64,000 bases of DNA from Isochrysis galbana (taxonomy: Eukaryota > Haptophyta > Isochrysidales > Isochrysidaceae): assembly GCA_018136815.1 (NCBI GenBank), contig CM030936.1:62001-126000 (forward strand), read 5' to 3'. Made by a program: the position numbers and the translations under genes. A model generated the notes under the pieces. That model did not search any database. It had not been told where the DNA came from and was given only the letters and a program-made list of their open reading frames with translations. Shown here in pieces: positions 1 to 10,154 of the stretch. The stretch's first letter is position 1. Each line of letters opens with the position of its first letter.

Positions 1-2
1 GG

Positions 3-176
3 GCCGAACTTAAAATAAGCCAATTCGCGGACGACACCCAGCTCCTCCTCGCGGCTGACTACGGAAGCCTGGGGCGGGAGAAAACGCAATGCGGCGAGGG
101 GGCATCGAGGCGTGGCGACGAGGAGGGAGCCACGCGGGAAGACCTAACGGCGGGGGAAATGTACAAGGGGAAATGA
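3..176 (+). mobile_element. LINE reverse transcriptase fragment
   Basis: An open frame from the window edge reads LKISQFADDTQLLL and then degenerates to a stop at 174-176. FADD inside a hydrophobic strand is the catalytic palm motif of non-LTR reverse transcriptases, and the flanking residues fit LINE enzymes better than retroviral ones. Only this scrap is present; the upstream part lies outside the window and the downstream half (from about residue 20) no longer looks like RT. A dead LINE copy is the likely reading. Confidence 0.6.
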
Positions 177-429
177 GCAACCACCTTTACCCGCAACACA
201 CTGAATGGGCGCTCAAAACTCGGTGCTGATTAACTAGTTAATAGTTAACTAGGGTTTGAGTTTCCAGAAACTCGATGATTAATCAAAGGGGGTTTTGAAA
301 CTGCCGATTAATAGTGATTGATATAGTTAACTTGTTAACTGGTTTAACTGATTCCCAGCCTTGCCATCCCTGCTAGCACCTTCTGTTGTCACCTGGAGGT
401 AACTTGACTCAACTTGATACTTCATATGT
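177..429. other. AT-rich spacer
   Basis: No gene seen. The stretch 225-340 is rich in TTAACTAGTTAA-like words (several overlapping GTTAAC and TTAACT units), in contrast to the GC-rich satellite that follows. Function unknown. Confidence 0.4.
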
Positions 430-944
430 TGAAACCCCCTGTGTATTTGGTGTCTGGCGGGGTCCCCCATCCGGATGGATCGTCGAAATCGGGCACGCAG
501 CGTGCCCGGCATCAGTTTGAAGTTGGGCTCTCCGGGCCTCCCTCGGAGACGTCAAACGTCGAATGGGCTCCACGGATGGCTGATTTCAACGAGATTTCGG
601 CGCGCGCCCCGCCCGATTGGCGTGACTGTGTGGGTGGCCCCTGTGTATTTGGTGTCTGAAGGGGGCCCCCATCCGGATGGATCGTCCAAAACGGGCGCGT
701 AGCGCGTCCGGCATCAGTTCGAAGTTGGGCTCTCCGGGCCTCCCTCGGAGACGTCAAACGTCGAATGGGCTCCACGGATGGCTGATTTCAACGAGATTTC
801 GGCGCGCGCCCCGCCCGATTGGCGTGACTGTGTGGGTGGCCCCTGTGTATTTGGTATCTGGCGGGGTCTCCCATCCGGATGAATCGTCGAAATCGGGCGC
901 GAGGCGCGTCCGGCATCGGTTCGAAGTTGGGCTCTCCGGGCCTC
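430..944 (+). repeat. 202-bp satellite, left block
   Basis: Tandem repeat of about 2.5 units. The word GTGTATTTGG recurs at 441, 643 and 845, giving a period of 202. Units are about 95 percent alike by eye. Each contains CATCCGGATGGATCGTC and GGTTCGAAGTTGGGC-like segments. The block stops abruptly at 944 where a retroposon is inserted and resumes at 1880. Confidence 0.9.
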
Positions 945-1879
945 AACCTACTTTTATAAGTGGGGGTCAATGGGGGCCTCGCGCCCCCCTCTCTCCATCG
1001 CGGACACCCCCCGGGGTGGGCCCGTACAATCAACCCCAGCCCCTGCCCTCTGGCAGGGGCTGGGCAATCAACACTCTGGCCCAGACCCCTAGTGGGCGCG
1101 GGCCGAGACCGAGACTCGCACTCCCACGCCCAGCATGGGCCTGCCCTCGAGCTGACTCCCCCCCCTCCCCTGGTCGCCAGGCATACAGAGGCCACTGGGA
1201 GGCTCCAATGGCCAGCGTGGCAAGCGTGGGAGAGGCAGGGGGGGCCAGGGGCTGAGCCCCAGCCTCCACTGCCCCCTGAGCTGCCCTTGCTGGCCCTCTA
1301 AGAGCCGCCAAAGGCCCTCTGAGAGCAGGCCGTGGCGCGCCGCATGGCGACGCGCCGCAGGGAGAGGGGCGGAGGAGAATGGAGAGAGGGAGAAGGGGGA
1401 ATTTGCGCCCCCCCCGATGGAGTGCGGTAAGAAACGGGCCCCGTTTGCGTTAGCAAACGGGCGAAGGGGGGCGGCTGGCGACAGGAGGGGCGAGAAGAAG
1501 GGAGTGGCTCGAGACGTCCCTGTGGCAGGTATCGGGGGGCGCAGTCATTTATTTCTTCGAGGACTGCTCGCGGCGCGAGCTGTAAGGGCCGTTCTGCTTC
1601 ACGACGAGAGGTCCCTCCCCCCCCCCCCCGGTGTTTTTCCCCGGAGAGTCGGCCGGCGTCGACCGGTCCGCCTCAATGGGTTTTCCCTCATTGTAACTTG
1701 TGGGGAGTTATAATGGCAGCCGGGGGTTTGCGAGGGGGGAGATTTGAAGGGATGCATATGTGTATGTGTCTGTGCCGTCACTTCAAGGCGTGCGGGCAAG
1801 TGCGCTGAGGGGTGTCGTGATAGTACCGGGCTAGTGGGAGTAGTGGTACTAACGCTCAGTTGTTTTATTATTATTATTA
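945..1879. mobile_element. Hairpin-ended retroposon, full copy A
   Basis: This 935-bp insertion splits the 202-bp satellite and is flanked by an 18-bp direct repeat, TTGGGCTCTCCGGGCCTC (927-944 and 1880-1897), a target-site duplication typical of target-primed retroposition. One end carries the hairpin ACTT-TTAT-AAGT (950-961) next to TCAATGGGGGC; the other ends in (TTA)n at 1865-1879. No convincing ORF is present, so it is non-autonomous. The same sequence recurs at 34.5, 38.5 and 54.2 kb. Which end is 5' is unresolved: the TTA tail suggests the hairpin is 5', but the truncation pattern of other copies suggests the hairpin is 3'. Confidence 0.75.
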
Positions 1880-2496
1880 TTGGGCTCTCCGGGCCTCCCT
1901 CGGAGACGTCAAACGTCGAATGGGCTCCGCGGATGGCAGATTTCAACGAGATTTCGGCGCGCGCCCCGCCCGATTGGCGTGACTGTGTGGGTGGCCCCTG
2001 TGTATTTGGTATCTGGCGGGGTCCCCCATCCGGATGGATCGTCGAAATCGGGCGCGAAGCGCGTCCGGCATCGGTTCGAAGTTGGGCTCTCCGGGCCTCC
2101 CTCGGAGACGGCTCAACGTTCAGTGGGCTCGGCGGATGGCTGATTTCGACGAGGTTTCGGGGCGCGGCCTGCCCGATTGGCGTGACCATCCGGGTGGATC
2201 CTGTGTATTTGGTATCTGGCGGGGTCTCCCATCCGGATGGATCGTCGAAATCGGGCACGCAGCGCGCCCGCCATCGGTTCGAAGTTGGGCTCTCCGGGCC
2301 TCACTCGGCGACGGCTCAACGTTCAATGGGCTCGGCGGATGGGTGATTTCGACGAGGTATCGGGGCGCGGCCTGTCCGATTGGCGTGACCATGCGGGTGG
2401 GACCTGTGTATTTGGTATCTGGCGGGGTCTCCCATCCGGATGGATCGTCGAAATCAGGCACGCAGCGCGCCCGCCATCGGTTCGAAGTTGGGCTTT
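1880..2496 (+). repeat. 203-bp satellite, right block
   Basis: Continuation of the satellite after the retroposon, about three units; GTGTATTTGG recurs at 2000, 2203 and 2406 (period 203). These units are slightly more diverged from the left block, for example GACGGCTCAACGTTCA for GACGTCAAACGTCGAA. The last unit ends in unrelated AT-rich sequence at about 2495. Confidence 0.9.
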
Positions 2497-2538
2497 TCAA
2501 GCTTTTGCGATTTTAGCGTCTTCTGTCTTTTTTTGATA

Positions 2539-2722
2539 ACGTTTTGTTGTGGGGGCCCAAGGGGGCAAGGGGGGGGTCCGGGTCCTAATGGACCCCGGAT
2601 ATGTGCTAGTTGGGTGTATTGGGAACTTTCTACCGTGAAAAATCCTGCTCAAATTTCCTCAATTCTGAGATGGTCATTTTTTCACCCCTTATAAAAAACA
2701 CTGTTTGACCGCCCTAACCATG
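2539..2722 (+). repeat. Dispersed repeat R2, copy 1
   Basis: About 185 bp found again at 60685-60882 in the same orientation. Both copies share GTTTTGTTGTGGGGGCCCAA, then GGATATGTGCT, TTTCCTCAA(T/C)TCTGAGATGG and the end TGTTTGACCGCCCTA. A lone end-like word, GGGCGGTCAAA, occurs at about 11199 in the other orientation. The family is unknown. Confidence 0.7.
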
Positions 2723-3063
2723 GCCTCGCGACTCCCTCTCCCTCCCGGTCCACCAGAGCCCCTACGCCCCTACTCCTCTCGCCTCGCGCTATTATTGTCA
2801 GACTTTTGTACAGCCGTTTTGGGCCCGCTCCACCTGCTGCGACGGTCGTGTGAGAACGACGCGTGCGCGACGGAGCAACGCTGGCAGGGCAGTGTGCCTG
2901 CGGTTCTGTCTCACCTGTGGGAGCCCTGTGGCAGCCCGCATAGTGGCTAGGCCAGATGGGTCGGATCAGCCCGATGAAAGGGGGAGTCCTGCCGGCACTT
3001 TCCAAAAATAGAACGTCAAACTTTTGGCAACGAGGGGTACTCTCCGCCCCCCCTCCCCCTCCC

Positions 3064-3097
<34 letters not shown>

Positions 3098-3255
3098 TGC
3101 CGGCAGTGACGAGATTTGGCCACGAGCTCGCGCCGCCCACACACCCCACGCGCCGGTCGCGCCCCTCGCGCGGTGCTGGACTGGCTGGCCCTGGCCCTCC
3201 CCCCTTCCTCCCCGCCCACACTCCTTCCCTTCGCGCACACGCGGCCTGTGTGCCG
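2723..3255 (+). promoter_or_regulatory. Upstream region of the MFSD5-like gene with C-tract
   Basis: No gene recognised. A run of over 30 C residues lies at about 3063-3094, roughly 165 bp before the chosen start codon. It would be translated as polyproline only if the first in-frame ATG (2956) were used, which is one reason I place the start at 3256. Confidence 0.45.
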
Positions 3256-4824
3256 ATGCGTTCGTACGTCCTTTTCGCTCTGCTCGCCGCCTCGACCGGC
3301 GCCGCCCTCTCCGCTGCGCCCGCCGCCCGGCGAGGCCTCACGCGGCCCAGCTGTACGCTCAGTGTGCCCGCACGACTCGTGCAGCATAACAGCCCGAGCC
3401 GCGTGGGCGTGCCGGCGATGGCACTGCCAGCCGCTAGCTCGGCTGCGCTCATGCTGCGCGGCGGACTTGCCGCCGCCCGCACACCCGATCAGCTCTTCAA
3501 CCTGCTCTTCCTCTCGCTCTCCACAGTGTGCGCAGCGGTGCTCTTTGTTGCGCGCCAGTCGCAGGGCCCGGCGAGGGACGACGCGCCAAGGGCAAGCAAG
3601 GAGGTGCGGTCACTGCAGCTTCGCTTCCTTCTTGTCTTCTGGATGTACAAGATGGCGGACTGGCTGCAAGGCCCATACTTCTATGAAGTGTATGCCTCCA
3701 AGGTCATTGGCGGAGCGGCCATGACTACTTCGGGTGTTGCAAAGTTCTTCCTCACGGGCTTCTCATCCACGGCTATCTTCGGCGCCATCATCGGTGGCAT
3801 GGTCGACTCACTAGGACGCAAACGTGGCTCGCTTGCCTTCGCTCTTCTGTACGCGCTCTCCGCCCTTTCCACTCGCGCCAACACTCTTCCTCTCCTCTAC
3901 GCTGGCCGTGTAGCGGGCGGCCTTGGCACGTCTCTGCTCTTCTCGGCCCCAGAGGCGTGGCTCGTCTCGGAGCACCAGCGCTCGGCCTTCCCTCCAGCTT
4001 TCTTATCGCAGACTTTCACCCTCGCGTATTTTGGTGATTCTCTCGTCGCCATTGCGGCCGGCCAACTTGCTGGTATCGCCGCCAATATGAGGGGTCCCAC
4101 AGCGCCTTTTGAGCTCTCAATTGGTTTCCTTGCAGTGGGTGCCGCCATTGCTGCTGCGACCTGGCGGGAGAATAAGGGCGGTGTGACGGCTTCTACAGGA
4201 GAGGGTGCGGCGTCATCAGGCGGGGGCTCCATCGTCAGCGACGCAGTCAAGGCCGTCATCGCAGATCGTAGGGTGGCGCTTGTCGGGGCAGTCCAGGCAC
4301 TCTTCGAGGGAGCTATGTACATCTTTGTGCTCCAATGGCCGCCGGCGCTCAAGGCAGTGCTGGGCGATAATGTGCCCTATGGTAAAATATTCTCATGCTT
4401 CATGGTGGCCTGTATGATAGGCTCTTCCACTTTTGGGGCCGCCATCCGCAAGTTTTCGCCGGAGATGATCATGACTGCCCTTCTTGGCTTGGCGACAGTC
4501 TCGATGGGTGCTGCCACTTTGTCTTGTGGTGGTGCGTTGGCACCCATAATTGCGGCATTCTTCGCCTTCGAGGCTTGTGTTGGCTGCTATTTCCCTCTGA
4601 TTGGCACGCTTCGGTCGAAATACCTCCCCGACGCCTATCGCGGCGTGATCATGAATTTGTTTGGTATTCCCCTCAACCTCATCGTTGTGGCTGTTTTCCT
4701 TTCCATTGGCAAGCTCGGACTTTCTGGTGCCTTCACGTGCTCATTTGTTGCGCTTGCCACAGCATTTGCTGCGATTCTGGGTCTACGCTTCACCATTCGC
4801 GGTGACCCAAAAGCAGACGCCTAA
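3256..4824 (+). CDS. MFSD5/MOT2-type molybdate-anion transporter
   Basis: A 522-residue major facilitator protein without introns. Residues match the MFSD5 (MFS_5) family in order: DWLQGPYFYEVY after the first membrane helices, motif A as GGMVDSLGRKRGS, GRVAGGLGTSLLFSAPEAW, then in the second half AVQALFEGAMYIFVLQWPP and CVGCYFPLIGTLRSKYLP. In green algae (MOT2) and humans (MFSD5) this family takes up molybdate. The start at 3256 gives MRSYVLFALLAASTGAALSA, a signal-peptide-like leader, and then an Arg/Ala-rich stretch of about 60 residues that may be a transit region. An in-frame ATG at 2956 would add 100 residues containing the polyproline run, so I do not favour it. The family is certain; the substrate is inferred. 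Confidence 0.9.
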   Translation: MRSYVLFALLAASTGAALSAAPAARRGLTRPSCTLSVPARLVQHNSPSRVGVPAMALPAASSAALMLRGGLAAARTPDQLFNLLFLSLSTVCAAVLFVARQSQGPARDDAPRASKEVRSLQLRFLLVFWMYKMADWLQGPYFYEVYASKVIGGAAMTTSGVAKFFLTGFSSTAIFGAIIGGMVDSLGRKRGSLAFALLYALSALSTRANTLPLLYAGRVAGGLGTSLLFSAPEAWLVSEHQRSAFPPAFLSQTFTLAYFGDSLVAIAAGQLAGIAANMRGPTAPFELSIGFLAVGAAIAAATWRENKGGVTASTGEGAASSGGGSIVSDAVKAVIADRRVALVGAVQALFEGAMYIFVLQWPPALKAVLGDNVPYGKIFSCFMVACMIGSSTFGAAIRKFSPEMIMTALLGLATVSMGAATLSCGGALAPIIAAFFAFEACVGCYFPLIGTLRSKYLPDAYRGVIMNLFGIPLNLIVVAVFLSIGKLGLSGAFTCSFVALATAFAAILGLRFTIRGDPKADA

Positions 4825-5248
4825 GGCAGCGTTACCTTGCATTCACTCTCCTCTCATGTGGCAAGTGTGTTGATCGGCACATGTGCGCATTGTGGGCGAA
4901 TTTGGAGCCAAGACGGGATGACTTGACAATCGGCTCCTAACGTCGGCGGCCGCTCTATGCCTATGCTCTTTTGCTGATGCCGTTTATCCCAATACAACGC
5001 ACTCTTCTGAGGCGACGATTGCCGCCAGCTAGGTGACGAGTGCCGCAAGCTCCAACCAACCGATTGCTGTCATGTGCCCGGCGTGCGATGAGAAGGCTAA
5101 CGTGAAGCGTGTTTCGTGAGCTATAGACCAATTTCATGCCGCATGACGTGACGTAGCAAGTAGCCAGCATTCAGATACTGAGCGAATTATGCATGATGTA
5201 TTTACGAAAAACGTTTGGAAAGTTCTGGTTACTAGCTACGGAGGGGCG
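4825..5248. other. Intergenic
   Basis: 3' flank of the transporter. No ORF with family features and no RNA gene recognised; base composition is close to even. Confidence 0.3.
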
Positions 5249-5366
5249 AACTAAGTTTATACTTAGTTCACATGGGGGCAGGCGCCTCGTGCTCTCCCCC
5301 CCGGGCTCCAACTCTCCTCCGGGGGGGCCGTCGGTCACTCTCAGACTCTGCCTTTTGGCATGAGCT
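5249..5366. mobile_element. Hairpin-ended retroposon, short copy
   Basis: Begins with the perfect hairpin AACTAAGT-TTAT-ACTTAGTT (5249-5268), followed by CACATGGGGGCAGGCGCC and about 100 bp alignable to the reverse complement of 55100-55195 (shared CTCTGCCTTTTGGCATGAG). Homology ends at about 5366. The copy therefore keeps the hairpin end and lacks the rest. Confidence 0.75.
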
Positions 5367-5685
5367 GATGGTCGTAGCCACCCCGGAAACCAGCCGGGAG
5401 ACGGGACGATAAACAAAATAAAGCACACGCCAGAGCCAGAGACAACCCCGACAAGCAAAAAATACCACAACCACAACGATACGCCACACACGCGCGCGCA
5501 CGGCGAAAGTGACAAATCGAACTGGAGACGAGTGCTTAGCGGTTGTGACCAGGAAGAGCAAACGATTAGCCACGCAATTGAAGTCGGCTGGAATGAAACG
5601 AGCACACAAATTCATTCATTGCCTCATTGCCTCGCCGAGTCGCGTTGTCCCATCGAATGCGATTGTTAGGAATTGTTCATTCACT

Positions 5686-6736
5686 TCAGACCTCACCCTT
5701 GCAACTTGCAATCTCCTTGTCCAAAATCTTCGGAATGAACGACCGCAGGTGTGAGCAGTCCGTGAAAGGGTGTCCCGCACGCTCGAACAAGTCGCGTAGT
5801 TCATCAACCTTGCCTGAAGAAATTCCGCTCCTTAGAAACGACTCGACGACATTCCATCTGAAGAGCATCGTGTGTGGCGACGTTGATGCACCTGATTCAT
5901 CTGCATGCTTGGAGAAGTAGTCGCTCACAAACTCGGTGACGTCTTTATCGCGGTCGATCTTCTTGCCGAGTGTCGTCGTGTTGACCTTGTGCTTCTTCGA
6001 GCTCTCGAGCTCAGATGAGTAATAAAGGCAGTTTTCCGTACGGAAATGTCATGTTTACACGCTCTACAAAACAAACGCCCCTGTCGCGACTCCAAACACT
6101 CATCAGGATAAGACTTGACTCTATGCCCAGCGCACGAACGCGCACGGGCTCTTTCGTTTTGCGCACGCCCAAACCAGACACCGACCGGCGCACACCCCCG
6201 GGGGGGGGGCTTATTCACCTTAAGCTTTCGAGGGCGATGGTGAGCCGCGCGCATGGGATGATCTTGCTCGACAGCCGCTTCCACCTCCACTTCCTCAACC
6301 TCCTCCCCCCCTTCAGGTGGTGTGTTGGCGCCTGAGAGCAAACGGCGCACGGAATGGTTAGGTGGGTGCGTGCGCGTAAGGCGGGCACACGGGAGGCGTA
6401 GCATGTGGGGGGTGGAGGTGCAGCCCTTACCATCAAACGGAGCGTGGAAAGAAGGACCCAAGTGCGGCTGTGCGTGCCGGCATTGGCACACACAGCCTGC
6501 ACCTGCACCTTCTCGCTGCCGTGCAGCGTGCCCCGGCCGAGCGTTGTCACTGTGACGTCACCGAGGATCTCGTGCTTGGCCCTCGTGCCCACCTGCACCT
6601 GGGCCGCGGCGCTCTCGCTCTCGCCGAAGCTCTCGCTGCTCTCGCTGTCGCTCTCGTCGTCCGTGTCGTCCAGCACAACCTCCTCGGCCTCCACTTGCTC
6701 CCCATTGCTCTTGTCCATGTCCATGTCGTCGAGCAT
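5686..6736 (-). CDS. Acidic nuclear-type protein, four exons (unrecognised)
   Basis: Proposed exons on the minus strand: 6736-6509, 6467-6431, 6331-6219 and 6009-5686; all junctions are GT-AG and the frame stays open, giving about 233 residues. The N-terminal 50 residues are extremely acidic (VVLDDTDDESDSESSESFGE); a second acidic patch (GGEEVEEVEVEAAVEQD) lies in exon 3. The C-terminal 100 residues (from KKIDRDKDVTEFVSDYFSKH to ILDKEIASCKGEV) look like a compact helical domain that I do not recognise. The first intron would be only 41 nt and the second 99 nt. Start ATG at 6736 is the first in frame with the acidic run. An acidic chaperone- or chromatin-like role is only a guess. The exon chain is fairly sure, the function unknown. 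Confidence 0.6.
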
Positions 6737-7061
6737 AGCCTGCGAGGCCGAAGCGCGCGTCCTGCGGCGTGCTGATCCTGAGCGAAGGCGAAGGGCCGCG
6801 GCGATGAGAATGTGGAAGGCACAAGGGCTGGTGCGTGGCGCGTGGGGCGTGCAGACATGCAGTGTGCAAGCAGGCTGGAGGGGCAGGGGAGTGAGCCCAC
6901 TTGGGCCAGCCATTGCGCGCGCCCACGCCCACGCGTTGTGACATGTGACAGTTTTTTTTTGGAGAGAGCGGCCTCACCAGCCCAAATGTCGAGACATGTC
7001 TCGAGACTTTTTTGGGGGGAAAATCCGCCCAAATGTCTAAAGGAATGTCTAGACATTTCTG

Positions 7062-7174
7062 CCAGGCCCTAGGCATGCCAGGAGGATGGGTGGTTCCTCC
7101 CCCACGGCAGGGGAGGAGTGGAGAGAGAGGGGGGCTCGTCCCCCCCCATGAGCGAACCAAGTATAAACTTAGTT
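7062..7174. mobile_element. Hairpin-ended retroposon, short copy
   Basis: The last 110 bp match 42545-42646 (shared GCCAGGAGGAT, GGTTCCTCCCCCA and GGCAGGGGAGGAGTGGAGAG) and end in the hairpin AACCAAGT-ATAA-ACTTAGTT (7155-7174), with one mismatched or wobble pair. Upstream, 6963-7060 holds AAATGTC/GACATTT-type inverted words, possibly part of the same copy. Confidence 0.7.
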
Positions 7175-7269
7175 GCGGGAACTGGCTGCTAGCCACACAG
7201 CTGCTAGGGTGTTTTAAATAGTACGTTAATGGTTAAACATTTGTTTTTTGCTGGGGGCATGAAACGTGT

Positions 7270-8227
7270 TCATTTCAAGGCAAGCATGCCGGCAGTTGCC
7301 ACACGCACTAGGTCTATTTCACCTTTGAGCTCCTCAAATTCTTCCGTATGGCGGACAACTTCGGCGCGGTGCTCACGAAGCCTCTTCAAATGGGACTGCT
7401 TCTCTCGCTCGACGGCCTGCACCCACAGGATGGCAAGGAGTGTCTCTCCACGTCTTCTCTTGCACATGACAGAAGACGGAAGAGAACACTACAAAATGAA
7501 GGCGCAGGAAGTCTATTGCGAGTAGGCTGCTCACCTCTAACTTCGCGCAGAGTGCCTCCGCACTTTCATCGAGTCTCTGGTGTCTGTCGCGACATCGCGT
7601 CCAGTCGGCTCTGCGCATCGCGAGTGTGCCCGATAGGCTGTCGCGTTCTTTCACCATGGCCTAACACGAGCAAATCCAATGGATGAGCACAGATCACATG
7701 TGCCGGTATGAGAGAGTAGGGCCAAGACTGATAAGAGTATGGCGAGAAGACGAATGAATACCTGTTTCTGAGCACGAATCAGCTTGAGTTGTTGCTGCTG
7801 AGCGTACTTCTCTGCGTGCGCCTGCCAAACAGCATGCAGGGAGTAGACCGCATGAGTGGGATGCTGCTGCATGGCCTGTCAACGCATCTCTAGCACACCC
7901 ACCTTTTCGTAGTTGAGTTTGACTTGGATGTAGTCAATCTTAAGGCGCTGCTCCTGCTGCTCTAGCGCCGCAATCTTCGCGTCGTTCTCCTCTACTTTCC
8001 GTTGCGAGTGGTCGCATTCTGCTCGCACAGCGTCCACCTTGAGGTTGCAAGTGTGTAGCTCATGCTTCGCCTTGACCAGCTTGGCGTTCAGCGTGTGCAG
8101 CTGTGCTGTCGCCACCTGGCTCAGGAGCAGCCAAGGAACTGGACTGAGCCTTGTGCACGCGGGTGGTGGCGGTGTCTGAGGGGTGGAATGGGGTGAGGAG
8201 CACTCGCCGAGGTGCTCTTACCGGCAT
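7270..8227 (-). CDS. Coiled-coil protein, five exons (unrecognised)
   Basis: Exons on the minus strand: 8227-8222, 8175-7903, 7821-7762, 7660-7535 and 7458-7270. All junctions are GT-AG and phase 0, giving 217 residues. The first two codons (Met-Pro) sit on a 6-nt exon before a 46-nt intron; this exon is the least certain part. The body is a heptad-rich coiled coil (LNAKLVKAKHELHTCNLK, IAALEQQEQRLKIDYIQVKL, QAVEREKQSHLKRLREHRAE) from about residue 25 to 200. No named family is evident; a cytoskeletal or ciliary scaffold would fit. It lies head-on to the GUCD1-like gene across a polypurine tract. Confidence 0.6.
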
Positions 8228-8295
8228 GGCGCTGCTTTCGCGCGAAGCTGAGACCGCGAAAACGGGCCAGATGTACTCTAGCTCTAGAGAAGTAG

Positions 8296-8381
8296 TGATT
8301 GACGAAAGAAAGAGAGAGAGGGCGGGGGAGGGAGGGGGGGGGGGGGAGAGGGAGAGAGGCGAAAGAGGGGGGGGGGGGGGG

Positions 8382-8416
<35 letters not shown>

Positions 8417-8694
8417 AGGGAGAGGGAGAGGGAGAGGGAGAGGGAGAGGGAGAGGGAGATATGGAGAAGTGAGAGAGAGAGAGAGGAGCGACAGAGAGAT
8501 AGATAGATAGAAGTAGACAGGAGATAGAGAGAGAGGGGTTGGGAGAGAAAGAGAGGGGGGGGGGGGGGGAGGGGAGGGAGGGAGAGAGAGAGAAAGAGAG
8601 AGACAGAGAGAGGGGGAGGGAGGGAGGGAGGGAGGAAGGGAGAAAGAGAGAGGGAGAGAAAGGAGAAGAAGGGGAGAGGAGCGAACGAGCGGGA
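8296..8694 (+). repeat. 400-bp polypurine tract
   Basis: The plus strand is almost purely G and A: (GA)n at 8384-8406, a (GGGAGA)n hexamer array at 8408-8458, (GATA)n at 8499-8511 and several G-runs. Such mirror-symmetric polypurine DNA can form triplexes. It sits between two divergent genes and may serve as, or disturb, their shared promoter region. The large ORFs that cross it are composition artefacts. Confidence 0.9.
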
Positions 8695-8827
8695 AATGAT
8701 TGTGCTTAGTAGAGTACTTCTACTCTTCCTCTGCCTGGGGGAAAGAGATGTGATAAGAGTGATGAGTCGCCCGCCCGCGCGGCACGACCGCCGCCAACGG
8801 GTTTGGGGCGGGCGAGCGCAGCGCACG

Positions 8828-10154
8828 ATGGCGCCGTCCGTCGCCGCCGCCGACATGGCCGAGCAGCGCGAGCTGAGGCAGATTAGCAAGCCGCAGCTGC
8901 GCGACCTGAAGAAGCGGGTGGCCCAGCTGCGCAAGAAGGGCTTTGACGTCTGGACCGACGACGAGCTAGAGAGAGAAGGCTGGACTCTCACTCTGCCGCC
9001 GCCCTCTGCGGCTGAGCTGGCGACGCCCAGCAGGGCACAGGCTGCCGACTGGGACTGCGGGCTCGCCTGCGTGCAGATGGTCCTTCTTGCGCTTGGCGTT
9101 GGCGCCACCGAATGCACGCTCACCGAGCTTCGCAAGCGGCTCACGTCCAACTCTGTCTGGACGGCTGATTTGGTCTTCCTGCTGGCGAGCTATGGCATCG
9201 AGTGCGAGTACTTGACGTCTGAGCTCGGGGCCGGCGCAGACTCAGCGGACCGTGCAGGGTCGGCCTTTTATTCAGCCTCACTCGACGCTGATGCCGCCCG
9301 CGTCAACGCACTATTCGCACGAGCGGAGGAGGAAGGCGTCGTAATCCGCCGGTGAGCCAACACTCTTGACTGTGCAGTCGCCCCATCTTGCCCTGGTGTC
9401 TATCCGCCGAGTCGCCGCCGATGTAGCGCACTCAAAATAGCGGCCACTTTCAGATTCCTCCTCTTCCCACCAGCCCCCCACCTACCGTGGCACACGCAGG
9501 CAGAAGCTGACGTCGAATGAACTGTGGAATTGCCTTCGTGACGATGACCAACTTGCTATTGTCCTTGTTGACGGACGTATGCTGTACGCTCGTTCCGGTA
9601 GACCGCCCGCGGGCGATTTTGAAGGCCACTACGTGCTTCTAGTTGGCCTTGACGATGGTAACGATGCCTTTCGTATCAAGGACCCCGCTCGCTCCTGTGA
9701 AAGGTGCGCCCACACGCGCCGGCTTCGGTGTCACGTAAAGTCATACCTTGATGGCTGCATGAGGCTATCTACGGGCAATCTAATTTTCAGGAGAGGCCTT
9801 GCTTGCTGCATGCTGTGTGTGGAGTGTGCGGGTGTGCTCACCCGAGAAGCTCTCCTGTCCATCGAGTCTCCGCATGCTGTGTGTTGAATGAGCCGACAGT
9901 TCGTCATCTGAGGCCCGTCGTAATTCTTTGGTGCCCCCCTCCGTGTGTATCTAGCCCTATCTCATCCCGTCATGGTCGCCCCTCTCATGCATAGGACTGC
10001 TGTCGTGGCAGCAAAACTGCTCGAAAGTGCGCGATCTGTACCCGGAACGGATGACGATGTCATCCTAATACCGCTGTCCCAGGAGCCGTCTCCCGGGCGC
10101 GCATTGGACAGTGGCGGTTGCACTTGTGGCACAGGCAGGTGTGCTTGCAAGTAA
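8828..10154 (+). CDS. GUCD1: GUCD1-like (guanylylate cyclase 2 family) papain-fold protein
   Basis: Three exons, 8828-9351, 9500-9703 and 9995-10154, join in frame to 295 residues with GT-AG introns of 148 and 291 nt. The order of motifs is that of GUCD1: DWDCGLACVQMVLLALG around residue 75 (candidate catalytic Cys77), SVWTADLVFLLASYGIECEY, DADAARVNALFARAEEEGVVI, then EGHYVLLVGLDDGNDAFRIKDPA (His218) and GTDDDVILIPL near the end. The family has a C39-peptidase-like fold; the guanylyl cyclase label is historical and its biochemistry is poorly known. Upstream in-frame ATGs at 8696 and 8762 exist, but 8828 (ACGATGG) is the best context and avoids translating spacer sequence. The Cys-rich tail (CTCGTGRCAC) is unusual. 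Confidence 0.85.

Noticed and set aside
430-2496. tRNA-derived element because of GGTTCGAAGTT
   Set aside because: The B-box-like word is not paired with an A-box at the right distance and no cloverleaf can be drawn.
677-2536. Several overlapping frames in the satellite
   Set aside because: The same peptide recurs because the 202-bp unit repeats; frames shift between units and no start or splice context fits.
8284-9150. Ser/Leu/Pro-rich 288-residue minus frame
   Set aside because: It translates the polypurine tract and the antisense of the GUCD1-like gene; composition artefact.
9803-9994. Separate small plus-strand gene inside the GUCD1-like gene
   Set aside because: It lies in the second intron, which is defined by the conserved protein on both sides.
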